Source: Vineibacter terrae
GTDB lineage: Bacteria > Pseudomonadota > Alphaproteobacteria > Reyranellales > Reyranellaceae
Assembly: GCF_008039615.1 (NCBI RefSeq)
Contig: NZ_VDUZ01000030.1
Location: forward strand, 47,002 to 111,001
Reading direction: 5' to 3'
DNA: 64,000 bases
In this document: positions 46,008-55,027 of the stretch, piece after piece
Numbering within the stretch: the first letter of the stretch is position 1
How the letters are laid out: each line of letters starts with the position of its first letter
The notes under the pieces: generated by a model
Databases searched by the model: none
What the model saw: only the letters and a program-made list of their open reading frames with translations
What the model was told of the DNA's origin: nothing
Made by a program: the position numbers and the translations under genes

Positions 46008-47156
46008 ATGACACTCGCCTTCTCGCTCCTGGCCAACACCCATGCCGCCCGTCGCGGCCGCCTCGTCACCGCGCATGGCACGGTGGAGACGCCCGCCTTC
46101 ATGCCGGTGGGGACTGCCGCCACCGTCAAGGCGATGCTGCCGGCTTCGGTCGCGGCCACGGGCGCCCAGATCGTGCTGGGCAACACCTATCATCTGATGC
46201 TGCGGCCAGGCGCCGAGCGCATCGAGCGTCTGGGCGGCCTGCACCGCTTCATGAACTGGCCTGGCCCGATCCTGACCGATTCAGGCGGCTTCCAGGTCAT
46301 GTCCCTGAGCAAGTTGCGCCAGATCGATGCGGGCGGTGTCGACTTCCAATCGCACATCGACGGCTCGCGGCAGCGGCTGACGCCCGCAATCTCGATCGAG
46401 ATCCAGCGCCAGCTTGGCGCCGACATCACGATGAGCTTCGACGAGTGCACGCCATTTCCCGCGACGCACGCGCAGGCCGCCACGTCCATGCGGCTGTCCA
46501 TGCGCTGGGCCGAGCGCGGCAGGCAGGCCTTCACGGCACGTCCCGGCCATGGCCTGTTCGGCATCGTGCAAGGCAGCGTCTATGAGGACCTGCGGCTGGA
46601 GTCGGCGCGCACGCTGACCGAGATCGGCTTCGACGGCTATGCCATAGGCGGCCTGGCGGTGGGCGAGGGCCAGGAGGCGATGTTCCGCACACTGGATGTC
46701 ACCGTGCCGGCGCTGCCGGCCGACCGGCCGCGCTACCTGATGGGAGTCGGACGGCCGGCTGACATCGTGGGCGCAGTCCAGCGCGGCATCGACATGTTCG
46801 ACTGCGTGATGCCGACCCGGGCCGGGCGCACGGCGCAGGCCTTCACCTGGCGCGGCGAGCTGAACCTGCGCAACGCCCGCCACCGCGACGATCCACGGCC
46901 GCTCATGGAGGGATGCGCCTGCCCGGCCTGCACCAGCCACAGCCGAGCCTACCTGCACCACCTGATCAAGAGCGACGAGATTCTCGGCGCCATGCTGCTC
47001 ACCTGGCACAATCTGCAGTTCTACCAGGACGTGATGCGTGGCCTGCGCACGGCGATCGAGGCCGGCACCCTGGCTGACTGGGCCGCATGGTTTCACGAAG
47101 AGCACGCCAAGGGCGATATCGCGGCGCTGCCGGACGCAGACGGACCGGCAACGTGA
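46008..47156 (+). CDS. tgt: tRNA-guanine transglycosylase
   Basis: 382 residues. [15 protein letters not shown] holds the active-site Asp and [16 protein letters not shown] the RNA-binding loop. [18 protein letters not shown] provides the three Cys and His of the zinc site. It exchanges guanine 34 for preQ1 in tRNA. ATG 46008 is chosen over an upstream frame start. Its stop overlaps the GTG of the next gene (GTGA). The 197-base gap to the preceding start contains no clear promoter. Confidence 0.96.
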   Translation: MTLAFSLLANTHAARRGRLVTAHGTVETPAFMPVGTAATVKAMLPASVAATGAQIVLGNTYHLMLRPGAERIERLGGLHRFMNWPGPILTDSGGFQVMSLSKLRQIDAGGVDFQSHIDGSRQRLTPAISIEIQRQLGADITMSFDECTPFPATHAQAATSMRLSMRWAERGRQAFTARPGHGLFGIVQGSVYEDLRLESARTLTEIGFDGYAIGGLAVGEGQEAMFRTLDVTVPALPADRPRYLMGVGRPADIVGAVQRGIDMFDCVMPTRAGRTAQAFTWRGELNLRNARHRDDPRPLMEGCACPACTSHSRAYLHHLIKSDEILGAMLLTWHNLQFYQDVMRGLRTAIEAGTLADWAAWFHEEHAKGDIAALPDADGPAT

Positions 47157-47993
47157 CCACCCTCAACGACGAGCAGCTGCTGGCGCGCATTGTGGACACG
47201 CTCGCTCCGCTGCCCGGCATCCGCGCCGTCGTGCTGGGCGGGTCGCGGGCCCGCGGCACGGCGACACCGGAATCGGACTACGACATCGGCCTCTATTATG
47301 ACGGCCAGGTGCCCTTCGAGCACGCGGCGCTCAGCCGTGCCGCCGCCACGCTGGACGACGCCGACGCAACAGTGACTCCGATCGGCGACTGGGGGCCCCT
47401 GGATCGACGGTGGCGGCTGGCTGACCATCGGCGGCGCACGCGTGGACCTGCTGTACCGCAACCTCGAGCGCGTGCGCGCGGTGATCGACGAATGCCACGC
47501 TGGCCGGATCGAGGTCGCCTACCAGCCTGGCCATCCGCACGCGTTCGTCTCGGCCATCTACATGGGCGAGGTCGCACAGTGTCGTGTGCTGTCGGACACG
47601 GACGGCCTGCTCGCAGGCCTGGTGGCGCGCACGTGTCCGTACCCCTCGACGCTGCGCGCGGCGCTGCTGCAGCGTTTCGGGTGGGAGGCGAGCTTCGCGC
47701 TGGCCAATGCTCGCAAGAGCCTCGACCGGGGTGACGTCAACTACGTCGCTGGCTGCGCCTTCCGCGCCGTCGCCTGCCTGTGCCAGACGCTGTTCGCGCT
47801 GAACGGCCGGTATCTCATCAACGAGAAGGGCGCCGTGTCGGTGGTCGACAGCCTGGAGCATCGGCCGACGCGCTTCGCCGCGCGCGTCGCCGCGGCTTTC
47901 CGCGACATCGGCACCGGCGCCGGCACGGCCGGCCTTGATGGGCTGGACCGGCTTGCGTCGGAGACGGACACGCTGGCCGACCCGGCGCGCTGA
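47153..47993 (+). pseudogene. Nucleotidyltransferase-fold protein, frameshifted
   Basis: The first frame starts GTG 47153, overlapping the tgt stop, and gives GGSRARGTATPESDYDIGLYY, the GS...DxD motif of polymerase-beta-like nucleotidyltransferases. After GDWGP the product degenerates. The +1 frame reads WIDGGGWLTIGGARVDLLYRN and continues in a plausible C-terminal domain to a TGA at 47993. One extra C in the run CCCC at 47396-47399 explains the shift. Homologues modify small molecules or tRNA/toxins, but function is unknown. It may be a real frameshift, a sequencing error, or slippage. Confidence 0.75.
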
Positions 47994-47996
47994 GGC

Positions 47997-48515
47997 TCAG
48001 CGCACCGTCGCCGACTCGATGGCGGTGCGCAGCGCTTCCTCCCGCTCGGGATAGAGCTTGCTGGTGACGCTGGCGGCCAGGATGACGATGTAATTGTTGA
48101 TCGTCGTGATGCGCATCAGATTCTCGATCGGCTGATCGACCGCCTGCACTGTGAACTCGAGCGCATACCATTGCCGGGCGCCGATCTCGACCAGGCCGTT
48201 CCGGCGCATCGTGATGCCGCTCTGGACCGCAACCCGGCGATACATGTCGGCGCCCAGATCGCTCAATGGCGGCGGGCTGCCGGGCGAGAACTGCCACCGG
48301 CTGACGGCGATCGTCTGTGTCAGGCCATCGCCGTCGGTGAAAGCGAATTGCGGCGGCTGCGAGCGCGGGTATTTCCGGGTGATCTCGTCCCGGGTCATCG
48401 GACGGAAGTCCGCCGGAAGCTGGAGCGACACGCCGCCGTCATACAGCTCCGTCTGCTGCGCCGCCGCCGGCAGCGCCACAAGCAGCAGCAACAGACACAG
48501 CGCGATCCGCCGCAT
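47997..48515 (-). CDS. Small periplasmic protein (DcrB/DUF1795-like)
   Basis: 172 residues. A signal peptide (IALCLLLLLVALPAAAQ) is followed by a beta/alpha fold with LQLPADFRPMTRDEITRKYP and WYALEFTVQAVDQPIENLM, which resembles DcrB/DUF1795 proteins. ATG 48515 has AAGGAG six bases upstream. It is convergent with the frameshifted nucleotidyltransferase, with four bases between. Function unknown. Confidence 0.78.
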   Translation of the reverse strand: MRRIALCLLLLLVALPAAAQQTELYDGGVSLQLPADFRPMTRDEITRKYPRSQPPQFAFTDGDGLTQTIAVSRWQFSPGSPPPLSDLGADMYRRVAVQSGITMRRNGLVEIGARQWYALEFTVQAVDQPIENLMRITTINNYIVILAASVTSKLYPEREEALRTAIESATVR

Positions 48516-48646
48516 ACTCAACTCCTTCCCGCCGTTCACCGCGTTCCGGTTCCGCTATGTCCGATCATTATGTCAAGAGTAGGCGCGCATCGGCGGCGGC
48601 GCACAAGCCCGGTGCGATCGAAGCTGCGTTGGCCTGCAGAAAGGCG

Positions 48647-48946
48647 TCAGGTCAGGGATCGCAGCGCGACCACGCTCAGCACGCCCACGGCAACGGTCGC
48701 GAGCAGGGGCAGTCGTGTTGCGGCGATGATCGTCACCACGGCGGCCACCGTCTCCGGCCAGCCGGTCGCCAGCGCCGTGGGCGCGATCACGGCCACCAGC
48801 ACGGCCGGCGGGATGGCGTCGAATGCAGCCTTGGCGCGGCCGCGCAGCGCCAGCCGATCGCCGATGAAGAAGCCGGTCACGCGGGTGAGATAGGTCACCA
48901 CGGCCATGGCCACGATGGCCACCAGGGCGGCGGGATCGACGCTCAT
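48647..48946 (-). CDS. azlD: Branched-chain amino-acid exporter, small subunit
   Basis: 99 residues with three or four hydrophobic spans, and MAVVTYLTRVTGFFIGDRL at the start, the usual AzlD signature. With AzlC it forms a membrane exporter for branched-chain and possibly other amino acids. The start overlaps the azlC stop by four bases (ATGA). It ends the AraC-azlC-azlD operon. Confidence 0.9.
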   Translation of the reverse strand: MSVDPAALVAIVAMAVVTYLTRVTGFFIGDRLALRGRAKAAFDAIPPAVLVAVIAPTALATGWPETVAAVVTIIAATRLPLLATVAVGVLSVVALRSLT

Positions 48947-49635
48947 GGGGTGCTCCGCTCCGCGGGCGCGGCGCACCAGGCGGCGCCGATGCCGGCGACG
49001 GCGCCGGCCGCCACATGCCAGGGTGCGCCGACCGTGACATAGGCCAGGGCCGCGGCGGCGGCGCTGGCGATCACGGTGATCGCCGTGGCCCGCCCCTTCC
49101 ACAGGCCGGCGATCAGGGCGATGAACAGCGCCGTGAACGCGAAGTCGGCGCCCAGGCGCTTGGGGTCGCCCAGGAAGGAGCCGAGCCAGGCGCCCAGGAA
49201 GGTCGAGCCGATCCAGACCACCGGCAGCATGGCTGCCACCGCGAACCAGTACGCCGGCGTGATGCGCTGCTGCAGCGCACGCCGCTCGGCCAGCGCCCAC
49301 GCCTCGTCGGTCAGGACCCAGGCGGCGCCCAGGCGCTGCAGCAACGAGAAGCCGACCGTCTTGGGGGCAAGCGACGCCCCCATCAGGACATGGCGGGCGT
49401 TGATCAGCAGGGTCGAGAACGCGAGCGCCAGGATCGGCACCGGATAGGTCCACAGCTCCAGCGCCGCGAACTGCGCCCCGCCGGCGAAGACCAGGATCGA
49501 CATCAGGCCGGCCTCGAGCACGGACAGCCCCTTGCCCACCCCGAGCGCGCCGAACAGCAGCCCGATGGGCATGGCTGCGATCATGGCCGGCAGGATGTCG
49601 CGCACGCCCTCGCCGGCTGAGGCGGGTGGGCTCAT
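48943..49635 (-). CDS. azlC: Branched-chain amino-acid exporter, large subunit
   Basis: 230 residues, with about seven hydrophobic spans. AMPIGLLFGALGVGKGL and LLINARHVLMGASLAP are highly conserved in AzlC. It is the channel-forming subunit together with AzlD. Its start overlaps the AraC-family gene stop by four bases (ATGA), tying regulator and transporter in one transcript. The transported amino acid is not determined by sequence. Confidence 0.92.
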   Translation of the reverse strand: MSPPASAGEGVRDILPAMIAAMPIGLLFGALGVGKGLSVLEAGLMSILVFAGGAQFAALELWTYPVPILALAFSTLLINARHVLMGASLAPKTVGFSLLQRLGAAWVLTDEAWALAERRALQQRITPAYWFAVAAMLPVVWIGSTFLGAWLGSFLGDPKRLGADFAFTALFIALIAGLWKGRATAITVIASAAAAALAYVTVGAPWHVAAGAVAGIGAAWCAAPAERSTP

Positions 49636-50495
49636 GCCGCCACGGCCGCGCGATAGACGCCGGGCGTGACGCCGATGCGCGCCTTGAAGGCGCGGGTCAG
49701 ATGTGCCTGGTCGCAAAAGCCGGTCGCCGAGGCGACGGCGGCCGGCGCTTCGCCGCACCGCAGCCGCGCCTTTGCCGCGTCGACCCGCAGGTTGATCAGC
49801 CAGGCATGCGGCGTCAGGCCGGTCTCGCGGCGGAACGCGCGGATCAGATGGTGCGGCGACAGCCCTGCTTCGGCGGCCAGCACGGCCAGCGGCAGGTCCT
49901 CGGCATAGCGCTGCGCCAGCAAGGCTTTCGCGCGCGCCACCGGCCCCGGCTCGCGGCCGACGAATCGCGGGGCGATCCGCGCATGGCGCACCAGGCAGCG
50001 GGCATAGACCCGTGACAGCAGCTCGTCCGCCGCCAGCGTGTCCTGCGGCGCCTCCAGCGCCTGATGCGCCTGGACGAACAACGCCACGCCTTGCGGATCG
50101 CGCACGACGGGCTCGGTGAAAAAAGGCACCCCGCTCAGGGCATCGCCCGAGACCTCGGCGGCAACGCCTTGCAGCAGCGCGACCGTCGGATACGTCATGC
50201 GATAGCAATAGCCGTCGCCATGAGGTTCACCATCATGGACGTCGTGCGGATGGACGAAGGCGAGATCGCCCGGCCCGATGTAGCGGCGGCAGCCACGCAC
50301 CATGAAGGTCTCGCATCCGGCCACGACACCGCCGATCACGTAGGTATCGTGGGTATGCCGCGCATAGCGGTGCGTATGGAAGGTAGCGGTCAGGCACTCC
50401 AGGCCGTCGAAACGGCCGGCCGTGAAGAAGCACGCCCGCTCGCCCCCGGCAAGCGGTGCCACGGCGATTGCCTCGGCCTGCGTGATCCCGTCCAT
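49632..50495 (-). CDS. AraC-family regulator of the azlCD operon
   Basis: 287 residues. The N-terminal cupin ligand domain (CETFMVRGCRRYIGPGDLAFVHP) is followed by two helix-turn-helix motifs: LPLAVLAAEAGLSPHHLIRAFRRETGLTP and ATGFCDQAHLTRAFKARIGVTPGVYR. It heads an operon with azlC and azlD and presumably activates it when an amino acid binds. AraC-AzlC-AzlD clusters are common in proteobacteria. Confidence 0.92.
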   Translation of the reverse strand: MDGITQAEAIAVAPLAGGERACFFTAGRFDGLECLTATFHTHRYARHTHDTYVIGGVVAGCETFMVRGCRRYIGPGDLAFVHPHDVHDGEPHGDGYCYRMTYPTVALLQGVAAEVSGDALSGVPFFTEPVVRDPQGVALFVQAHQALEAPQDTLAADELLSRVYARCLVRHARIAPRFVGREPGPVARAKALLAQRYAEDLPLAVLAAEAGLSPHHLIRAFRRETGLTPHAWLINLRVDAAKARLRCGEAPAAVASATGFCDQAHLTRAFKARIGVTPGVYRAAVAA

Positions 50496-50556
50496 GCCGC
50501 CAGCTTACAGCCGATCGGGAAGGCGGCGTCTTGAAGAAAATTGCTGCGGCGGGGCC

Positions 50557-52416
50557 TCAGGCGAAATCGTCGGCGGTCAGCACGATCCGACCCAGCAGCT
50601 CGACCTCGAAGTCCGCTCCCGCATCGCCATCGATGTCGGCGCTGACCAGGGTGCTGGCACCGGCAATTTCGTACCGCAGTTCCCCTGCCACCCCGTTGAA
50701 CGCACCGGTGCCGATGAAGCGGGTGGATACATCTTGCAGGTCGATGACGTCGCCGTCGCTCTGGCTGAAGTCGACAATGGTGTCGCGATCCGCCCCGACA
50801 CCTCCATCCCAGGCCAGGAAGTATTCGAACCGATCGGCCCCTGCGCCACCGCTCAGGATGTCCCGCTCCAGGTCGCTGGCATCCAGCCGGTCGTCGCCGT
50901 CGCCGCCATACAGCTGGTCGCTGCCCGAAGATCCCCAGAGCCGGTCGTTGCCGCCACCACCCATGAGCACGTCATCGCCACTGTCTCCGTACAGGTAATC
51001 GTCACCGAGACGGCCATCGATCCGGTCATTGTCCCCGCGGCCTTCGATATGGTCGTTCTCGTTGCCGCCGCTGATCGTATCGGCATAGGCGGTAGCGTCG
51101 ATCTCGAGCTTCTCGACATTGGTGATGGTGGTCCCGTTCGATGCCGTGGTGGTCGCACCGGGCGTGGTATCGAGCACCAGCGTCAGGCCCTCGGTCAGAT
51201 GCACGAAATCGGCGAGCAGACGGTCGCTTCCCTCGCCGCCGTCGATGACATCGACTCCGATGGGCGGCACGAAGGGAAAGGGGCTGGGATAGATATAGGC
51301 GCCATAGATCAAGTCGTCGCCGGCGCCGCCGATGATCGTATCGTTGCCGTCACCACCCCACAGCAAATCGTTGCCCTTCCCACCATCGAGCCAGTCATCA
51401 CCGGCATCTCCGTTGAGGCGGTCCGTGTCGTTGCCGCCAACGAACATGTCGTCATGGCTGGTGCCCTCGATAGCGAGCTGCTCGACATTCCTCAGCGTGG
51501 TGCCGGTCGAGATCGTGGTGACCGCTCCAGGCGTGGTGTCGAGGATCGCCGTTGCGCCACCCGACAGGCCTGTGAGACTACCCCACCAGACGTCGGTGCC
51601 ATCACCGCCATCGATCATATCGCTGCCGTTCGCGTCGAAAGAGAATTCGTCATCCCCGGCGCCCCCGACGAGCGTGTTGGACCCACCTCCTCCGACAATG
51701 AGGTCATCGCCAGCGCCGCCGACAATCGTATCGTCGAAGTCGGTGCCCCGGACGCTGATAGCCTCGACATTCCTGACGGTGGTGCCGGTCGAGACCGTGA
51801 ACGCTCCGGGCTGGAGGTCCGGGATCACCGCGACACTTCTGGTCAGGTCCTCGAAATTGCCGATCCAGAGGTCGGTACCTTCACCACCGTCCACGCGGTC
51901 AGCACCGCCTCCCGTTCCCAGCCGGTCGTCGCCGGCACCGCCATGGAGCCGGTTGTTGCCGCCGACATCGGTGATCGTGTCATCACCGGCGCCCCCTTCG
52001 AGGACATCGTCGCCCTCTCGATCGTAGAGCTGATCCTCGCCGGCGCCGCCATCGAGGATATCGTTGCCAGCGCCGCCGGTGAGCCGGTCTGCGCCGTCGC
52101 CACCGTAAAGCCGATCATCCCCACTGCTCCCGGCAAGCTCGTCATGGCCATCGCCACCATAGAGATCATCGGCACCTAGGCCACCGTCGAGCCAATCGTC
52201 GCCCGCCTCGCCATAGAGCCGATCATCTCCCACCCAGCCGTAGAGCCAGTCCTTGCCCGCACCGCCGTAGAGCTCGTCATCACCATCGATGCCGTCAAGC
52301 TGATCATCGCCAGACCGACCATCGAGACGATCATCACCGGCCCCACCGACAAGATCGTCATTGCCGGCCCCACCGACGATCTCGTCGTCGCCGGGCGTTC
52401 CCTTGATCATGACCAT
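50557..52416 (-). CDS. RTX calcium-binding secreted protein
   Basis: 619 residues made almost wholly of GGxGxDxLx nonapeptides (for example GGAGNDDLVGGAGDDRL), which form calcium-bound parallel beta rolls. No peptidase or lipase domain is present. Three copies of a different module of about 57 residues interrupt the repeats (about residues 177-233, 270-327 and 393-450), each with TxSTGTTxRNVE-like and DLxPGA segments. Residues 525-560 match the M10-type C-terminal domain, and the end RIVLTADDFA fits a type I secretion signal. No secretion genes lie nearby. It may be a surface or matrix protein. Confidence 0.9.
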   Translation of the reverse strand: MVMIKGTPGDDEIVGGAGNDDLVGGAGDDRLDGRSGDDQLDGIDGDDELYGGAGKDWLYGWVGDDRLYGEAGDDWLDGGLGADDLYGGDGHDELAGSSGDDRLYGGDGADRLTGGAGNDILDGGAGEDQLYDREGDDVLEGGAGDDTITDVGGNNRLHGGAGDDRLGTGGGADRVDGGEGTDLWIGNFEDLTRSVAVIPDLQPGAFTVSTGTTVRNVEAISVRGTDFDDTIVGGAGDDLIVGGGGSNTLVGGAGDDEFSFDANGSDMIDGGDGTDVWWGSLTGLSGGATAILDTTPGAVTTISTGTTLRNVEQLAIEGTSHDDMFVGGNDTDRLNGDAGDDWLDGGKGNDLLWGGDGNDTIIGGAGDDLIYGAYIYPSPFPFVPPIGVDVIDGGEGSDRLLADFVHLTEGLTLVLDTTPGATTTASNGTTITNVEKLEIDATAYADTISGGNENDHIEGRGDNDRIDGRLGDDYLYGDSGDDVLMGGGGNDRLWGSSGSDQLYGGDGDDRLDASDLERDILSGGAGADRFEYFLAWDGGVGADRDTIVDFSQSDGDVIDLQDVSTRFIGTGAFNGVAGELRYEIAGASTLVSADIDGDAGADFEVELLGRIVLTADDFA

Positions 52417-52542
52417 GGTCGAGCTCCCGCCTTGCTGGCAATTCCTCCCGATGGTAGCAGCGCGATTGCATAGCCAAAAGATAATCTCTCGTCAGTTGCA
52501 GTTCCCTGCATGCGCTTGCAAACATGACGCGCGCGTTGCGAC

Positions 52543-52974
52543 CTAGAGCGGCTGCTCGGGCATGTCGAGCGGGGCCGGAGCCGGCAGTGGCCGCGGCAGG
52601 GCGCTGTAAAGCTCTCTGCGGAAGTCTTCGGCAGGGATGGTCGCAAGGAACTGATCGGGCCACCGGCGTGCACCATCGATGGCGATGAACGCGGCGCGCA
52701 GGGCCTCGGCCGGAAGGCGGCCGTTTCTGTCGCCCAGCGCGGCGGCCCAGCGTGCGACCAGGGTATTCAGCGCGTCGCGCGCGAGCTTGTCGCTGTCGTG
52801 CTGCGATCGTGCTGCCGGCGCAGCACATGCGGCTGCGACGCGCTCGACCAATCGCTTCTGCCGATCGAGAGCGAAAGCGCCCCATGCCGACAGCAGCCGG
52901 TCGATCGACATGGCCAGCGGCCCGGCGACGATCGCCGGAACCGGCGAATGCTCATTGTCTCCTGGTGCTGCCAT
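52543..52974 (-). CDS. Protein of unknown function following opgH
   Basis: About 143 residues, alpha-helical, with WGAFALDRQKRLVERVAAAC and ARDALNTLVARWAAALGDR, and a proline-rich C-terminus. No signal peptide or known domain. It begins 21 bases after the opgH stop, same strand, with GAGG six bases before ATG 52974; a second ATG lies at 52980. The operon position suggests a link with periplasmic glucan synthesis, but no function can be named. Confidence 0.6.
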   Translation of the reverse strand: MAAPGDNEHSPVPAIVAGPLAMSIDRLLSAWGAFALDRQKRLVERVAAACAAPAARSQHDSDKLARDALNTLVARWAAALGDRNGRLPAEALRAAFIAIDGARRWPDQFLATIPAEDFRRELYSALPRPLPAPAPLDMPEQPL

Positions 52975-52994
52975 GCGCATCCTCGACCGCAAGA

Positions 52995-55025
52995 CTATGC
53001 CGCGCGCTGCAGGCGGCGCTGCTCGACCGTGGACATGGCGTGCTCCAGCGCCGCGGCGCTGCCGAGCAGCGCACGCCGTTCCACCGGCGCCAGCAGATCA
53101 GCGCGGATCGCGGCACGCTCGGCCGATTCGATCAACGCATCATTGGCAGGCGCGCGGTCCTGCAGCAGCGCCAGATGCAACGCCACCAGACGCCGGTCCT
53201 GCAACACCTGCTCGAAGCTGGGCAGCGGCTGGTCGGCCTGCCGCCTCAGCTCCTCGCCGAGCATGCGCAGAGCCGGCGTCGGCGCGGTCTCCTCCGGCGT
53301 CCAGAAGAACCCGCGCCGCTGCATGAACAGGCCGGCGCCCGTACGGCTCGACAGCACGTTGAGCGGCACCGCCACGGCCATGCCGAGCACGATCGGCGCC
53401 ACCCACCACAGGAAATCGATGGCGTACCAGAACACGACCCCGCCCCACGCCAGGCCGATCAGGCTGTGCACCGTGTGCCGGCGCATCGCCTCCGACCAGG
53501 CGATGCCGCGGTCGTCGCGCGGCTGCGAGGCCCAGCCGACGCTGCGGCCCGCCAGGATGGTGGCCACGAAGGTGCTGTGGAACAGCATCATCACCGGCGC
53601 CAGCAGCAGGGAGAACGCCACCTCGGCCAGCGCGCTGGCGATCAGCCGGCCGCCACCACCGAAGCTCTGGCGCCGCGCGCGGCTGCCCAGGGTCAGCGCC
53701 AGGCTGAACAGCTTGGGCAGGAACAGCACGGCGGCGGTCACGGCCAGCAGCGCATGGCTCTCCGCCGGACGGTATTCCGGCCAGATCGGAAACAGGTTGT
53801 AGCCCGGCAGGAAGTAGGCATGCCCCGCCAGCGCCTGCTGGATCACGACGTAGCTGCTGAGGAACAGCAGCAGCAGCCACAGCGGCGAGGCGACGAAGGC
53901 CAGCACGCCCATCCCCAGGTGCAGGCGGCTCACCCAGTGCAAGCGCGGCGCCCGCAGGATGCGGGCATGCTGCAGGTTGCCCTGCGCCCAGCGCCGATCG
54001 CGCACCGCGTAGTCGATGATGTTGGAGGGGATCTCCTCGAAGCTGCCGCCGAGCTCGGGCAGGAACCAGACATGCCAGCCGCCGCGGCGCATGCAGGCGG
54101 CCTCGACGAAGTCGTGGCTCATGATCTCGCCGCCCAGCGGCGCCTTGCCGCGCAGCTTGGGCAAGCCGCAATGCGCCGCGAAGGCACGCGTGCGCAGGAT
54201 GGCGTTGTGGCCGTAGTAGTTGCCCTCGCCGGCCCACCAGAAGCTGTGGCCGACCGCCAGCAGCGGGCCGTAGAGCCGGCTCGCGAACTGCAGCCAGCGC
54301 GCGAACAGCGTCGTGCGGTTGGCGGCGACGGCCAGCGTCTGGATGATGCCGGCCTTGGGATTGGCCTCCATCAGGGCCGCCAGCCGCACGATGGTGTCGC
54401 CCTCCATCACGCTGTCGGCATCGAGCACGACCATGCATTCATACGCGCCGCCCTGGGTGCGCACCCAGTCGGCGATGTTGCCCGCCTTGCGCCCGACATT
54501 GGCGGCGCGGTGGCGGTAGAACAGCCGCCCGCCGGCGTCGAGCGCACGGCAGGTGTCGTGCCACATCGCCTCCTCCGCCACCCAGATGTCGGGGTCGGTG
54601 GTGTCGCTCAGCACGAAGAAGTCGACCTGCGCCAGCTGACCGGTCGCCGCCACCGACCGGTAGGTCGCCGACAGGCCCGCGAAGACGCGCCGCGTGTCCT
54701 CGTTGTAGATCGGCATCAGCACGGCGATGCGTGTGCGCAGCGCCGGCAGCTTGCCATCGGCGGCGCTCTCGCGCCGCAGGGTCACGGGATGGCGGCCCAG
54801 CAGCGACAGCACGAAGCCGGCCGCCGCGGCCCAGAACGACACCGCGATCCAGGCGAAGCTGATGGCGAACACCGCCAGCACCGCCCCCTCGGCGACAGTG
54901 AGTCCGTTGGTGCCCAGCACCACGCCCATCAGCCATGTGGCGCCGGCGGCGCTGGCGAGCACGAGCGACACCATCAGGCCACGCCGCCAGAAGGCCCATC
55001 GGGCGCTGGGTTCAAGGTGCAGCAT
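52995..55025 (-). CDS. opgH: Glucans biosynthesis glucosyltransferase H
   Basis: 676 residues. An N-terminal pair of membrane spans precedes a GT2 domain with MPIYNEDTRRVFAGL, the DxD-like LDADSVMEG and the processive-enzyme motif RRWAQGNLQH; several C-terminal spans follow. OpgH polymerises beta-1,2-glucan from UDP-glucose and exports it to the periplasm (osmoregulated periplasmic glucans). It starts two bases after opgG, forming the classic opgGH operon. Its length is shorter than the 847-residue E. coli enzyme but usual for alphaproteobacteria. Confidence 0.94.
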   Translation of the reverse strand: MLHLEPSARWAFWRRGLMVSLVLASAAGATWLMGVVLGTNGLTVAEGAVLAVFAISFAWIAVSFWAAAAGFVLSLLGRHPVTLRRESAADGKLPALRTRIAVLMPIYNEDTRRVFAGLSATYRSVAATGQLAQVDFFVLSDTTDPDIWVAEEAMWHDTCRALDAGGRLFYRHRAANVGRKAGNIADWVRTQGGAYECMVVLDADSVMEGDTIVRLAALMEANPKAGIIQTLAVAANRTTLFARWLQFASRLYGPLLAVGHSFWWAGEGNYYGHNAILRTRAFAAHCGLPKLRGKAPLGGEIMSHDFVEAACMRRGGWHVWFLPELGGSFEEIPSNIIDYAVRDRRWAQGNLQHARILRAPRLHWVSRLHLGMGVLAFVASPLWLLLLFLSSYVVIQQALAGHAYFLPGYNLFPIWPEYRPAESHALLAVTAAVLFLPKLFSLALTLGSRARRQSFGGGGRLIASALAEVAFSLLLAPVMMLFHSTFVATILAGRSVGWASQPRDDRGIAWSEAMRRHTVHSLIGLAWGGVVFWYAIDFLWWVAPIVLGMAVAVPLNVLSSRTGAGLFMQRRGFFWTPEETAPTPALRMLGEELRRQADQPLPSFEQVLQDRRLVALHLALLQDRAPANDALIESAERAAIRADLLAPVERRALLGSAAALEHAMSTVEQRRLQRAA

Positions 55026-55027
55026 GG

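Noticed and set aside
50557..52416. Tandem DNA repeats mistaken for a CRISPR array
   Set aside because: The periodicity follows nine-codon RTX repeats in one open frame with no constant repeat-spacer lengths.
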